From contig CAWIKW010000005.1 in assembly GCA_963836785.1 (NCBI GenBank), positions 665,817 through 729,816 of the forward strand: a stretch of 64,000 nt of DNA, given 5' to 3'. Of the stretch, positions 42,427 through 52,032 are shown one piece after another. The notes beneath the pieces are model-generated. The model saw only the letters and a program-made list of their open reading frames with translations, was not told the DNA's origin and ran no database searches. The stretch is from DASQPR01 sp963836785 (GTDB lineage Bacteria; Actinomycetota; Actinomycetes; Mycobacteriales; Micromonosporaceae). Both the position numbers and the translations under genes were made by a program. How positions within the stretch are numbered: the stretch's first letter is position 1; each line of letters opens with the position of its first letter.

Positions 42427-43533
42427 TCAGCGGGCTGCCTTCGCCAGCGCCGTGCCGAGTCGGGCCAGCGCCTCGGTGAAGTCATCGGGGTCCAGGTGGC
42501 CGAAGCCGAGCCGGAACGTGCGATCGTCCGCGCCGAACCAGGAGCCGGGCGCGACGCGTACGCCCTCGTCGCCGAGGTGGCCGTAGAACCTGGGGACCGC
42601 GGCGTCGGCGTAGACGTCGCTTCGCAGTCGCACGCAACAGACGGCGCCACCATCCGGACGTACGACCTCGACCGGTTGGTCCGCGGCCCAGGTCATCAGC
42701 TCGTTGAGCGCTCGATCGAGGCGGGCGGCCCGCGGCGCGAGAATCGTCGCACTCCGGCGGAGCACGGCGGCGGCCAGCGTTTCGTCGAGCGTCGAGCAGG
42801 CGATCGTGGTCAGGAACTTCGCGTTGCGGAGCCGCTCGTAGAGCTCCGGGTCGGTCGTGGTCAGCCAGCCGAGGCGCAGCCCCGGCGCGCCGTGCGCCTT
42901 CGACAGCGACGAGCAGGTGACGACGCGCGGCGACAGTGTGGCCATCGACGCCGGTACGGCCGCGTCGCCGTACGTGGACGCGCGATACGTCTCGTCGACG
43001 AACACGACCGCGTCGGGCGACCGCTGCTCGACAATGGTCACGAGGTCCTGGATCTCCGCGTCGGTGAACCGTACGCCGGACGGGTTCTGCGGTGACGCGA
43101 GCGAGATGAGCCGGGTGTCGGCGGTCAGGGCGCGCTCGATGCTCTCGATCGGCAGCCGGTAGCCGTCGTCGAACCGGGCCGGCACGATGTCGACCGGCGA
43201 CCCGAGACCGGCCGGGATGATTTCCGCCGGCGGGAAGCACGGGCTCACGAGAACGACACGCCCACCGGTCCGGTCCTGGGCCAATAGGAACATCGCCTCG
43301 ACCGCGCCGACCGTCACCAGTACCTCATCGGCGGCGACGCCCGCATCGGCCGCGATCAACGCACGCAGCTCGGCGTCGCCCCGGGAGGTGCCGTACCCGA
43401 GCTGGAGGCCATCCAGCGTGGCGCCGTCGATGAGATCGGCCAACCGTACGGGTGGGCACGTGCTCTCGCCGAGGTCATAGCGGACCGGATCGTCGATCAG
43501 ATTTGACATCGGGCTTGCCGCGAACGTCGTCAT
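42427..43533 (-). CDS. PLP-dependent class I/II aminotransferase
   Basis: A 368-residue fold-type I enzyme. LQLGYGTSRGDAELRALIAAD, NPSGVRFTDAEI (Asn of the NPSG motif), VVFVDETYRAST (Asp-Tyr pair) and CSSLSKAHGAPGLRLGW with the Schiff-base Lys are visible. Similar proteins are annotated as aspartate/valine-type aminotransferases. The start is ATG 43533 or 43509; neither has a clear RBS. It runs divergently from the ABC exporter genes. Confidence 0.9.
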   Translation of the reverse strand: MTTFAASPMSNLIDDPVRYDLGESTCPPVRLADLIDGATLDGLQLGYGTSRGDAELRALIAADAGVAADEVLVTVGAVEAMFLLAQDRTGGRVVLVSPCFPPAEIIPAGLGSPVDIVPARFDDGYRLPIESIERALTADTRLISLASPQNPSGVRFTDAEIQDLVTIVEQRSPDAVVFVDETYRASTYGDAAVPASMATLSPRVVTCSSLSKAHGAPGLRLGWLTTTDPELYERLRNAKFLTTIACSTLDETLAAAVLRRSATILAPRAARLDRALNELMTWAADQPVEVVRPDGGAVCCVRLRSDVYADAAVPRFYGHLGDEGVRVAPGSWFGADDRTFRLGFGHLDPDDFTEALARLGTALAKAAR

Positions 43534-43770
43534 CGGGCGATCGTTACGCGGCGGTTGATCGGCCGCAACGTGTTTCCGGTCCCCGTCGTCGTGCGGCCGG
43601 TCATGGTCCGCTTGCGCCGCCGCACCGCCGGTGATGATCCGTGCAACTTCCCGGAAGTCGCCCACCGAATCTGGCCGCAACCGGGCAACTTCGTGGACGT
43701 TGCGGATATCTCGGCCGATCTTGGGGCGACGGGTCGGGCGAGTGTCGGCCGGCGGTGGCATCATCGCCGT

Positions 43771-45645
43771 GTGGACGGATCGGGGGCGGCGGCGGGTGGG
43801 CATTCGCCGGCACGCGTCGTCGCCCGCCTGCGCGATCGCGCGGAATGGAAGTTCTTCGCGGTCCTGCCGCACGCTGACCGCAGACTCGCGGTTGCGTGGT
43901 GGTTCATCCTGCTCCTGCGGGCCGCGTTGCCGGCCGTCTTCGCGGTCGCGATGGGTGCCCTCATCGGAGCGATCACCGCCGGCCGTTCGCTCACGGTGGC
44001 GCTGACACTCGCCGGCGTCGTTTTCGTCGCGATGCAGGTCCTCACGCCGATTCACCAGGTTGTCAGCAACAATCTCGGCGACCGGACCGCGGCGTGGCTC
44101 TACGATCGCCTCACCGAGGCATCGATCACGCCGCCCGGGGTTGGTCACCTTGAGGACCCGGCACTGGCCGGTGACATGGTCACGGCACGCGACTTCGACC
44201 TCGGCATGCAAGGGCCGCCGTTGTGGATGTCGATGACCTTCATCGCGGACGGTCTGGTCACCCTTCTCGGCGGGCTCGCATGCTCGCTGGTCCTGTTCGG
44301 GTTTGCCTGGTGGGCGCCGTTTGTGCTGGCCGGAGCGTGGCTCGCGACGCACTGGCTGCTCCGGGAGAGCGGGGTGTGGCGTGATCGCAACACGACCGAG
44401 GTACGCGGCGCGCAGCAGGAGGCGGAGTATGCGTATCGGCTCGCGGTCGACGCGCCCGCGGCCAAGGAGGTGCGGCTGTTCGGCCTGGCCGACTGGATCG
44501 TCGACACCTTCATCGCCCGACGGCGGCGACTTCACGAACTGCAGTACGCGGCGACCCGCCTACGCGAACGCTCGGTGCTCACGAGCCTCGTCGTCGTGCT
44601 GATCGGCAACGGGCTCGTATTCGGTGCACTCGGCGTGTCGCTTGTCGGCGGCCACACCACGCTGGGCGCGGCGGTCGCCTTCGCGCAAGCGGGCGTGGGC
44701 ACGGCTAGCATCGCGTTCGGCGGGTTGAACTGGGCTCTCGACGGCGCGGCGGCCCCGGTGAAGGCGGTGTTGACGATCATGCCGCTGGCGGCGACGGCCG
44801 GTGCCCTCGGCCCACCGCCGACTCCGAACGGTCCCGGGCGGTCGGCGGCCGGGATGCCCGCGCGTGAGCTGCGGTTGCGGGACGTGACCTTCGCGTACCC
44901 GGGCTCCGACGTGCCGGTGCTGCGCGACTTCAACCTCACCATCCCGGCCGGGTCCTCCCTGGCCATCGTCGGTCGCAACGGCGCCGGGAAGACCACGCTC
45001 GCGAAGCTGATCTGCCGGCTCTACGATCCGCAGTCGGGTGCGATCGAAGCCGACGGCGTCGACATCCGGACATTTGACGTTGCTGACTGGCGCGCCCGCA
45101 TCACCGCGGTGTTCCAGGACTTCATCCGGTTCGAGTTGCCGCTGCGGGACAACGTCGCGCCGCTGGGCGCGCCGGACGAGACGGTGCTCGCGGCGCTGCG
45201 CGCGGCCGGTGCGGCCGGCCTCACCGAGCTGGATACCGTACTGGCCAAGGGCTACCCCGGTGGGACGGATCTGTCCGGCGGCCAATGGCAGCGGATTGCG
45301 CTCGCCCGCGCGCTCGCCGCCGTACGGCAGGGCGCCGGAGTCGTCCTGCTCGACGAGCCGACCGCTCAGCTGGACGCCCGGGGCGAGGCGGAGATCTTCT
45401 CGCGGATCCTGGCCGAGACCCGCTCGTGTACGGCGGTGCTGGTGTCACACCGATTCTCGACCGTACGGCAGGCCGATCGCATCTGTGTCGTCGAGCATGG
45501 CGCGGTCGTCGAACTCGGCAGCCACGATGAGCTGATGGCCCACGGTGGTCGCTACCGCACGATGTTCGACCTCCAGGCGCAGCGGTTCGCGGCCGGTCGT
45601 CCCGAAGATGATGACGAGGAGGCCGTCTATGACGTCCTCTCCTGA
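43771..45645 (+). CDS. ABC exporter half-transporter, canonical nucleotide site
   Basis: A 624-residue protein with a six-helix membrane domain (about 30-320) and an ATPase domain: Walker A VGRNGAGKTTLAK, Q-loop VFQDFI, signature DLSGGQWQR, Walker B VVLLDEPTAQLD and H-loop VSHRFS. It overlaps the second half-transporter by 17 nt, so the two likely form a heterodimer exporting a peptide, lipid or drug. The GTG at 43771 is the most likely start; upstream reading has poor codon use. Confidence 0.92.
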   Translation: MDGSGAAAGGHSPARVVARLRDRAEWKFFAVLPHADRRLAVAWWFILLLRAALPAVFAVAMGALIGAITAGRSLTVALTLAGVVFVAMQVLTPIHQVVSNNLGDRTAAWLYDRLTEASITPPGVGHLEDPALAGDMVTARDFDLGMQGPPLWMSMTFIADGLVTLLGGLACSLVLFGFAWWAPFVLAGAWLATHWLLRESGVWRDRNTTEVRGAQQEAEYAYRLAVDAPAAKEVRLFGLADWIVDTFIARRRRLHELQYAATRLRERSVLTSLVVVLIGNGLVFGALGVSLVGGHTTLGAAVAFAQAGVGTASIAFGGLNWALDGAAAPVKAVLTIMPLAATAGALGPPPTPNGPGRSAAGMPARELRLRDVTFAYPGSDVPVLRDFNLTIPAGSSLAIVGRNGAGKTTLAKLICRLYDPQSGAIEADGVDIRTFDVADWRARITAVFQDFIRFELPLRDNVAPLGAPDETVLAALRAAGAAGLTELDTVLAKGYPGGTDLSGGQWQRIALARALAAVRQGAGVVLLDEPTAQLDARGEAEIFSRILAETRSCTAVLVSHRFSTVRQADRICVVEHGAVVELGSHDELMAHGGRYRTMFDLQAQRFAAGRPEDDDEEAVYDVLS

Positions 45646-47494
45646 ATCGGCCGCCGTTCTGGACGAGCCGCGCTCCGACGCGGGACGAGTCGGTGTTCCG
45701 GCCGGCGCCGCGGACGTGCCCCAACCGCCCGCCCTCCAGGCCATGTGGCGGCTGTGCCGGCTCGGGCTCGCTCACGAGCCGCGGTTGATGCTCATCGCCT
45801 TGGTGCTGGCGATGCTCGCGGCGGTCCCCGACGCATTGTTCGCGCTGTGGCTCAAGCTGCTCAGCAACGGTGCCACCGCGGGCAATCACACCGAGATCTA
45901 CGTCGCGCTCGCCGGCCTCGGCGTATCGGCCGCGGCGACGTGGTACCTGTCCGTGCTATCCACGCGGGTGCAGCGTCGGTTCCGCGACCGCGTGTCGATC
46001 GCCCTCGAGTCGCACGTCGCGAGACTGCAGGCGAAGGTCGCCACGATCGCCCACCATGAGCGACCGGAATATCTGGACCGTCTCGCTGTGCTCCGCAATC
46101 AGGTCTTCGTGCTCGACCACATGTACATGTCGATCTTCTCGACCTTCGGCTGGATCGTCCGGCTCGGCATCACGATCGGCTTGTTGATGTCGATTCACTG
46201 GTCGTTGGTTTTCTTGGTGCTGTTCGCGGTGCCGACGGTCGTCTCGTCCGGCTGGCGACCGGTGGTCGAGCGGCAGGCCCAGGAGCGGGGTGCCTCGGCT
46301 AACCGTCTCGCGCGCCACCTGTTCGAGACCGCGACCACCGCGCCGCCGGCCAAGGAGGTGCGCGTCACCGGCGTGGGCGACCGCCTCTCGCGGGACCGTC
46401 GGGCGGCCTGGTCGCGGTGGTATGCGGAGGTGTCGCGGGCCCGCAACGTCTCGGCGGTCTGGCACGCGCTGGCGTGGGCGATCTTCGGTGCCGGGTACGT
46501 CGGCGCCATCGTGTTCGTCGCCATTGGCTTGGACGCCTCGGCCGGCGACGTCCTGCTGGTGCTCGCGGCCGGAGCTCGTCTGTCGACCTACATCGGTGCG
46601 ACGGTCGGCGAGATCGGCTTCCTGCGCGGCACCTGGCTCGACGGGTCGGTACGGCTCGCCTGGCTGGAGGATTACGCGGCCTCGTTCGTCGCCACCGCGG
46701 ATGCGCCGGTGCCGGATCGGATCACCGACGCCGTCCGTTTCGATCACGTGACCTTCGCCTACCCCGGCACGACCAGGGCCGTCCTTGATGATGTGAACCT
46801 GACGCTGCCGGCCGGCAGCGTGGTGGCGATCGTCGGCGAGAACGGCGCCGGCAAGAGCACGCTGGTCAAGCTCCTGTCGAAGTTCTACGTGCCGACCGGC
46901 GGCCGGATCACCATCGATGGCGTCGACCTCGCCCGCGTGCCGGCGGATGGGTGGCGGAGCCGGTTGGCCGGCGCGTACCAGGACTTCTACCGCTTCGAGC
47001 TGCAGGCGCGGCGCAACGTCGGCGTCGGTGACCTGCCGCAAGCCGATCACGAGCCGGCGGTCGTGGGGGCGATCGACCGCGCCGGAGCCGACGACGTCGT
47101 CGATGCTCTCCCGCACGGGCTGGACACCCAACTCGGCAAGGCGTGGCCGGACGGCGTCGACGTCTCGTTCGGCCAGTGGCAGAAGCTCGCGCTGGCCCGC
47201 GGCTTCATGCGAGCTGAACCACTGGTGCTCGTGTTGGACGAGCCGACCGCGGCGCTCGATGCCGAGACCGAGCACGCGCTGTTCGAGCGCTACTCGGCGG
47301 GCGCCCGCCGCGACAACCCGACCGGCCGGATCACGATTCTGGTGTCCCACCGGTTCTCCACGGCCCGCATGGCGGATCTCATCGTCGTACTCGACGGTTC
47401 GCACGTGAGCGAGGTCGGCAGCCACGACGATCTGCTCGCCCGTGGCGGTCAATATGCCGAGCTCTACTCGATCCAGGCGGCCGCGTATCAGTGA
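45629..47494 (+). CDS. ABC exporter half-transporter, degenerate signature
   Basis: A 621-residue partner of the preceding ABC protein: a hydrophobic domain of six helices then an ATPase domain with Walker A VGENGAGKSTLVK, Q-loop AYQDFY, Walker B VLVLDEPTAALD and H-loop VSHRFS. The signature reads VSFGQWQK instead of LSGGQ, the asymmetry typical of heterodimeric exporters. ATG 45629 has GAGGAGG upstream inside the first gene. Substrate unknown. Confidence 0.92.
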   Translation: MTSSPESAAVLDEPRSDAGRVGVPAGAADVPQPPALQAMWRLCRLGLAHEPRLMLIALVLAMLAAVPDALFALWLKLLSNGATAGNHTEIYVALAGLGVSAAATWYLSVLSTRVQRRFRDRVSIALESHVARLQAKVATIAHHERPEYLDRLAVLRNQVFVLDHMYMSIFSTFGWIVRLGITIGLLMSIHWSLVFLVLFAVPTVVSSGWRPVVERQAQERGASANRLARHLFETATTAPPAKEVRVTGVGDRLSRDRRAAWSRWYAEVSRARNVSAVWHALAWAIFGAGYVGAIVFVAIGLDASAGDVLLVLAAGARLSTYIGATVGEIGFLRGTWLDGSVRLAWLEDYAASFVATADAPVPDRITDAVRFDHVTFAYPGTTRAVLDDVNLTLPAGSVVAIVGENGAGKSTLVKLLSKFYVPTGGRITIDGVDLARVPADGWRSRLAGAYQDFYRFELQARRNVGVGDLPQADHEPAVVGAIDRAGADDVVDALPHGLDTQLGKAWPDGVDVSFGQWQKLALARGFMRAEPLVLVLDEPTAALDAETEHALFERYSAGARRDNPTGRITILVSHRFSTARMADLIVVLDGSHVSEVGSHDDLLARGGQYAELYSIQAAAYQ

Positions 47495-47691
47495 CCATGC
47501 GCAGTGACTGCCGGCATCGTTGGTGTCGGCACCGGCTGCGGCTGACCTACGACTCTGCTGGCGTTCATGCGTGCAGAGAAGTACGCCAGCCGGCCGACGG
47601 TGGACGCCCCGTGAACCGATGGCATGATCCGAGGCGATCGCGTGCGGCGTGAAGGTTTGTCGGATCGAGCCGCTGGGCAGGTTGGAGCACG

Positions 47692-49425
47692 ATGAATCCG
47701 TTGCACTCATGGCGGTTGCGCCGCGCCGCCCGGCAGCACTTCGGCTGGCGTACGCTCCGCGCCGGGCAACTCGACGCGATGCGTGCGATCCTGCGGGGCC
47801 GCGACGCACTGGTGGTTTTACCGACCGGAGCCGGCAAGTCGGCCGTCTACCAGATCCCGGCCACGGTGCTCACCGGTCCGACGATCGTGATCTCGCCGCT
47901 GCTTGCGCTGCAGCATGATCAGATCGCCGGCCTGAACGAGCGCGGGTCGCAGGCACTCCGCGCCGTCCGAGTGAGCTCGGCCCAGACGCCGAAGCAGCAG
48001 GCGTCAGCGTTGGCCGAGGTACGTGACGGCACCGCCCGACTCCTGTTCATCACGCCCGAGCAGCTTGCGTCGCCGGAGCGGGTCGCCGAGGTGAAGGCGC
48101 TCCGCCCGGCGCTGGTCGCGGTCGACGAGGCGCATTGCCTGTCCACCTGGGGCCACGACTTTCGGCCGGATTATCTTGCGCTCGGTCACGTCATCCGCGA
48201 GATCGGGCGACCGCCGATCGTCGCGCTGACCGCCACCGCGTCGCCGCCGGTCCGCGAGGATATCGCCGATCGGCTCGGCCTCCGCCATCCGAAAGTGGTC
48301 ATCGGCGGTCTCGACCGTCCCAACCTGTTCCTCCAGGCCATGCACTGTCCGACCGAGGACCATCGATGGCGTCGGCTGCTGATGCTCCTCGACCAACGCC
48401 AGGGCGCCGGCATCGTGTATGTGCCGACCCGGCGGATCGCCGAAGATCTCTCCGCCCGTCTGACCGCGGCCGGATATCCGGCCGCGCACTACCACGGCGG
48501 TCTGGCCACGGGCGTACGCAAACAGCGGCACGAGCAGTTCGACGCCGACCAGGTGCCGATCATGGTCGCCACATCGGCGTTCGGGATGGGCATCGACAAG
48601 CCGAACATCCGGTTCGTCGTACACATGGCACTGCCCGACTCGCCGGACAGCTACCTGCAGGAGATCGGCCGCGCCGGCCGCGATGGTCAGCCGGCGCGCG
48701 TCCTGCTGCTGTTCCGCCCCGAGGACATCGCGCTGCAGCGCTTCTTCACCGGCGCGACGCCCGGTCTCGACGACCTGCTCTACATCGCCTCGGGCGTACG
48801 AGCCGGCGTGCGTACGAAGACCGAACTCGCGACGTCGACCGGAATGAGCGCCCGGAAGGTCGCGAGCCTCATCGGCCTGCTGGAAACCGTCGGCGCCGTG
48901 ACGACCGGCAGCCGCGGCGAGTTGCGTCTGCCGGCGTTTGCGCCCGACCCGCAGGCGGCCGCGAAGCTGGCCGTGGCGGAAGCCGAGCGCCATCAGACGC
49001 TGCAACGGTCGCGTACGGACATGATGCGAAGCCTCGCGGAGACCGGCGGATGCCGGGTGCAACCGCTGCTCACCTACTTCGGCGAGCAGATGAGTCGGCC
49101 CTGCGGTCACTGCGACAACTGCAACGATGACAACGCCGGACGCGGCAAGGCCACGACCGGAGCGCCGAATCAGCGACGGAGCGGGGGTACGGCAGCGGCA
49201 AGGTCGACACGCGACGCCGACCGGGGTATACCCGCCGAGCGGCGTGACGATATCCAGCCGTACGCGCTGCACAGCACGGTGAGCCACCGCCGGTGGGGCC
49301 GCGGCACCGTCCTCGGCTACGACGACGATCGGATGACCGTTCTGTTCGACGAGGTGGGGTATAAGACGTTGTCGGTCGCCGTCGTACAAGATAATGATCT
49401 TCTGGCGGCCGGCGAAAGCCAGTAA
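47692..49425 (+). CDS. recQ: RecQ family ATP-dependent DNA helicase
   Basis: A 577-residue 3'-5' helicase of the RecQ family. Motifs: Q-motif FGWRTLRAGQLDAM, Walker A LPTGAGKSAVYQ, DEAH box VDEAHCLSTWG, ALTATASPPV, YLQEIGRAGRDGQ (motif VI) and an RQC zinc site with YFGEQMSRPCGHCDNC. It differs from E. coli RecQ by lacking a clear HRDC domain; its C-terminus has an SH3-like segment (HRRWGRGTVLGYDDDRMTVLF). Acts in replication restart and recombination repair. Confidence 0.93.
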   Translation: MNPLHSWRLRRAARQHFGWRTLRAGQLDAMRAILRGRDALVVLPTGAGKSAVYQIPATVLTGPTIVISPLLALQHDQIAGLNERGSQALRAVRVSSAQTPKQQASALAEVRDGTARLLFITPEQLASPERVAEVKALRPALVAVDEAHCLSTWGHDFRPDYLALGHVIREIGRPPIVALTATASPPVREDIADRLGLRHPKVVIGGLDRPNLFLQAMHCPTEDHRWRRLLMLLDQRQGAGIVYVPTRRIAEDLSARLTAAGYPAAHYHGGLATGVRKQRHEQFDADQVPIMVATSAFGMGIDKPNIRFVVHMALPDSPDSYLQEIGRAGRDGQPARVLLLFRPEDIALQRFFTGATPGLDDLLYIASGVRAGVRTKTELATSTGMSARKVASLIGLLETVGAVTTGSRGELRLPAFAPDPQAAAKLAVAEAERHQTLQRSRTDMMRSLAETGGCRVQPLLTYFGEQMSRPCGHCDNCNDDNAGRGKATTGAPNQRRSGGTAAARSTRDADRGIPAERRDDIQPYALHSTVSHRRWGRGTVLGYDDDRMTVLFDEVGYKTLSVAVVQDNDLLAAGESQ

Positions 49426-49466
49426 TCAGCACAGAGTCAGCGCGGTTAACAGAGTTAGGGGATGGC

Positions 49467-49952
49467 GTGCCGTACCAGACGATGAACGACGAGCAGTGGA
49501 GCCTGCTGGTCGGGCTGCCGCAATCGGTGATGACGGCGGCGAGCGCGGCGGAGCGCGACTCCGGTCGCCGGACACACGCCGAGGGCGAGGCCGGACTCGA
49601 GGCCATCGCCGACGGCCGGGACAGCGGCAACCCGCTGGTCGAGGCGATCGCAACCGAGATCGTCGACCGCCTCGGCGGCGATCCCGACCTCGGCGAGGAG
49701 CCCGAGGTCGTGCCGGTCCCGGCGGATGCGTCGCGCACGATCGCGGAGTGCCTGAGCCGTGCTCGCCATGCGCAGGCGCTGCTCGCCTCCACGGTCGACG
49801 CCGGAGATGCCGGCGCCTACCGACACTGGCTGGTGACCATCGCTGAGCGGGTCGTCGAAGCGGCGTCAAGCGGGGTTCTCGGCTTCGGCGAGCAGGTGAG
49901 TGAGTCGGAGCAGGACTTCGTACGGAACCTGACGGTCGCGCTCAACGACTGA
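49467..49952 (+). CDS. Conserved hypothetical protein (161 aa) after recQ
   Basis: An acidic, helical, soluble 161-residue protein without membrane segments or known motifs (MNDEQWSLLVGLPQSVMTAA ... SESEQDFVRNLTVALND). It follows recQ by 41 bp on the same strand and is probably co-transcribed. GTG start with GGGG upstream; the ATG at 49482 is an alternative. The arrangement suggests a stress or repair-linked role but nothing in the sequence proves it. Confidence 0.7.
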   Translation: MPYQTMNDEQWSLLVGLPQSVMTAASAAERDSGRRTHAEGEAGLEAIADGRDSGNPLVEAIATEIVDRLGGDPDLGEEPEVVPVPADASRTIAECLSRARHAQALLASTVDAGDAGAYRHWLVTIAERVVEAASSGVLGFGEQVSESEQDFVRNLTVALND

Positions 49953-50118
49953 TCGTTGGTCGCCCGCGACGCCGCTCCAGGCACGCAGCCGTGTCGGCCG
50001 GGCGGTGTCGGATGGCGCGGTCGTGCGAAGGCGCCGCCGACGCGATGGCCTGCGAGCCGGCCCACAAAGCGGTGTGATGGAGAGCGGCGGCTCATCGCCA
50101 CGATAGGAGGCCAAGCAC

Positions 50119-50982
50119 GTGGCTACGACTTCCGCCGCGCAGTCCGGAACGTTCCGGCTGGGTGGCCGATTCACCGTCAACCGCCTCGGGTACGGCAGCA
50201 TGCAGCTGACCGGGCCGGGCGTCTGGGGCGATCCGAAGGATCCGGATGAGGCTGTCCGAGTCCTCCAGCGAGCGGTCGGGCTCGGCGTCAACCTGATCGA
50301 CACGGCCGACTCGTACGGGCCCTTCGTCGCCGAGCAGCTGATCGCCAAGGCGTTGTCGCCGTACCAGGACGATCTCATCATCGCGACGAAGGCCGGCTTC
50401 ACGCGGGCCGGGCCCGGCGACTGGCGGCCGGTCGGTCGGCCCGAATATCTGCGCCAGCAGACGGAGCTGAGCCTGCGGCACCTCGGCCTCGAACGCATCC
50501 CGTTGCAGCAGCTGCATCGCATCGATCCGAAGGTGCCGCTGGCCGACCAGCTCGGCGAGTTCAAGCTGCTGCGCGACGAAGGAAAGATCGATCTCATCGG
50601 CCTGTCCGAGGTGAGCGTCGAGGATCTGGCGGCCGCGCAGGAGATCGTGGAGATTTCGTCCGTACAGAACCTGTACAACGTGGCCAACCGCCAGTCCGAG
50701 GCGGTTCTGGAGACATGCGAGGCGCAGGGCATCGCGTTCATCCCGTGGTTCCCGCTCGCGACCGGTGCGCTCGCCGAATCCGGCGGACCGCTGGCCGCTG
50801 TCGCCAACACGCACGGCGTCGCGCCGTCGCAGCTTGCGCTTGCCTGGTTGCTGCACCGTTCGCCGGTGATGCTGCCGATACCGGGTACGTCGTCGGTCGC
50901 GCACGTCGAAGAGAACATCGCGGCCGCCGGGATCACGCTTACTCCGGAGGAAGTTGACGAGATCACCCGCCTCGTGGGGTGA
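50119..50982 (+). CDS. Aldo/keto reductase
   Basis: A 287-residue TIM-barrel NADPH reductase. LIDTADSYG holds the catalytic Asp and Tyr, IIATKAGF the catalytic Lys, and the active-site His position is in QQLHRIDP. The C-terminal SSVAHVEENIAAAGITLTP binds the cofactor phosphate. Belongs to the group often called oxidoreductase of unknown carbonyl substrate. GTG start with GGAGG 9 nt upstream. Ends at a strong terminator. Confidence 0.92.
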   Translation: MATTSAAQSGTFRLGGRFTVNRLGYGSMQLTGPGVWGDPKDPDEAVRVLQRAVGLGVNLIDTADSYGPFVAEQLIAKALSPYQDDLIIATKAGFTRAGPGDWRPVGRPEYLRQQTELSLRHLGLERIPLQQLHRIDPKVPLADQLGEFKLLRDEGKIDLIGLSEVSVEDLAAAQEIVEISSVQNLYNVANRQSEAVLETCEAQGIAFIPWFPLATGALAESGGPLAAVANTHGVAPSQLALAWLLHRSPVMLPIPGTSSVAHVEENIAAAGITLTPEEVDEITRLVG

Positions 50983-50992
50983 CGCTGGCCGT

Positions 50993-51035
50993 GGCGGCGC
51001 AGGTCTCGGGCAGGATTGCCCGGACCCGCGCCGCC
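50993..51035. terminator. 18-bp bidirectional terminator
   Basis: GGCGGCGC (50993-51000), GGTC and CGGGCA pair in order with TGCCCG, GACC and GCGCCGCC (51017-51035) around a GGAT loop, with one mismatch and one bulge. It separates the converging aldo/keto reductase and lysozyme genes. Confidence 0.85.
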
Positions 51036-51050
51036 TTGTGCGTGCTCCGG

Positions 51051-51794
51051 TCAGCAGGAACCGTTGCAGGCCAGCACTTTCAGCTGCGATAGCGCGCCGT
51101 TCCACTCGTCGGAGTCGCCGGCGAACGGGCCGGAGCTCGAGTATTGCCAGAACGACCACGTCGGAGCGCCCGCCGGCAGGGTGCCGGGTGCGCTGGCGTA
51201 GCGGGCGATCCAGAGTGGATCGTTGGCCCAGAAGCCGGAGTAGTTGCCGGTGCACGTCGTCCACCAGTCCGTCGTCGTGTAGATGACGGCCCAGCGGCCG
51301 GTCTTCGTGTGGTACTGGTTGACGAACGAGGAAACCCAACTGCGCATCGCGCTCTGCGACAGGCCGTAACACTCGGCGCCGTACGGGTTGTATTCGATGT
51401 CGAGTGCCCCGGGCAGTGTCTTGCCGTCCTTCGACCAGCCGCCCCCGTGCGCCACGAAGTAGTTCGCTTGCGTGGCACCGGTTGTCGTGTCCGGGCGCGC
51501 GAAGTGGTACGAGCCGCGGATCATGCCGATGTTGTAGGAGCCGTTGTACTGCTGAGCGAAGCTCGGGTTCGTGTAGTACGTACCCTCGGTCGCCTTGACG
51601 TACGCGAACCGGGCGCCGGCGTTCCACTGCGCCGTCCAATTCACGCTGCCCTGGAAGCTCGACACGTCGAGGCCCTTCGTGACCGTGGCCGCGTCGGCGG
51701 GGGTTGCGGCCATGGCGGCGATGAGGATGCCGGCCGCGAGCGTGGCGACGATGGTCAACGCGCGGGCGAGTGCTCGATGAAACCCTGATGTCAT
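51051..51794 (-). CDS. Secreted GH25 lysozyme
   Basis: A 247-residue muramidase with a signal peptide (ALARALTIVATLAAGILIAAM, cut after ADAA) and a mature GH25 domain: GLDVSSFQGSVNW (catalytic Asp), FAYVKATEGTYYTN, ALDIEYNPYG (catalytic Glu pair) and FWQYSSSG. Hydrolyses peptidoglycan outside the cell, for remodelling or attack on competitors. Two or more C-terminal cysteines may form disulfides. GGGGAGGG lies upstream of the ATG. Expressed from its own promoter. Confidence 0.94.
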   Translation of the reverse strand: MTSGFHRALARALTIVATLAAGILIAAMAATPADAATVTKGLDVSSFQGSVNWTAQWNAGARFAYVKATEGTYYTNPSFAQQYNGSYNIGMIRGSYHFARPDTTTGATQANYFVAHGGGWSKDGKTLPGALDIEYNPYGAECYGLSQSAMRSWVSSFVNQYHTKTGRWAVIYTTTDWWTTCTGNYSGFWANDPLWIARYASAPGTLPAGAPTWSFWQYSSSGPFAGDSDEWNGALSQLKVLACNGSC

Positions 51795-51994
51795 GTGGTG
51801 CCCTCCCCAGGCTAGACATTCACGTCTGTCTCAATTCGTGACTGCCGATGTTTGCATTGCCAGGGTTGTCGGGGCAAGGGCAGTTGCGTGAACGGGTGAC
51901 GGCCGGCCGTATCCGTCTCGCGCCGCGCGGCGACCTGTGGTGGCCGGGAGCGCCGCCTCCGCCCGCCGGCAGGTTGTTCGAAATCGCTATAGTC

Positions 51995-52024
51995 CTTGAC
52001 AGGCATATACCGAGCGCGGAATAT
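51995..52024 (+). promoter_or_regulatory. Promoter of the arsR/SRPBCC pair
   Basis: TTGACA (51995-52000) and AATATT (52019-52024) are 18 bp apart, with the ATG only 9 nt after the -10, predicting a leaderless or near-leaderless mRNA. AGTCCT (51990-51995) and AGGACT (52025-52030) flank the promoter as an inverted pair and may be bound by the ArsR-type regulator. Confidence 0.7.
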
Positions 52025-52032
52025 TAGGACTC

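Noticed and set aside
42427..44535. Aminotransferase read from 44535 as a 702-residue fusion
   Set aside because: The extra N-terminal part is antisense to the ABC gene and without motifs; PLP-enzyme homology starts at about 43509-43533.
49953..50118. Structured leader upstream of the aldo/keto reductase as a riboswitch
   Set aside because: No match to conserved cores of known riboswitches, and only GC-driven pairing.
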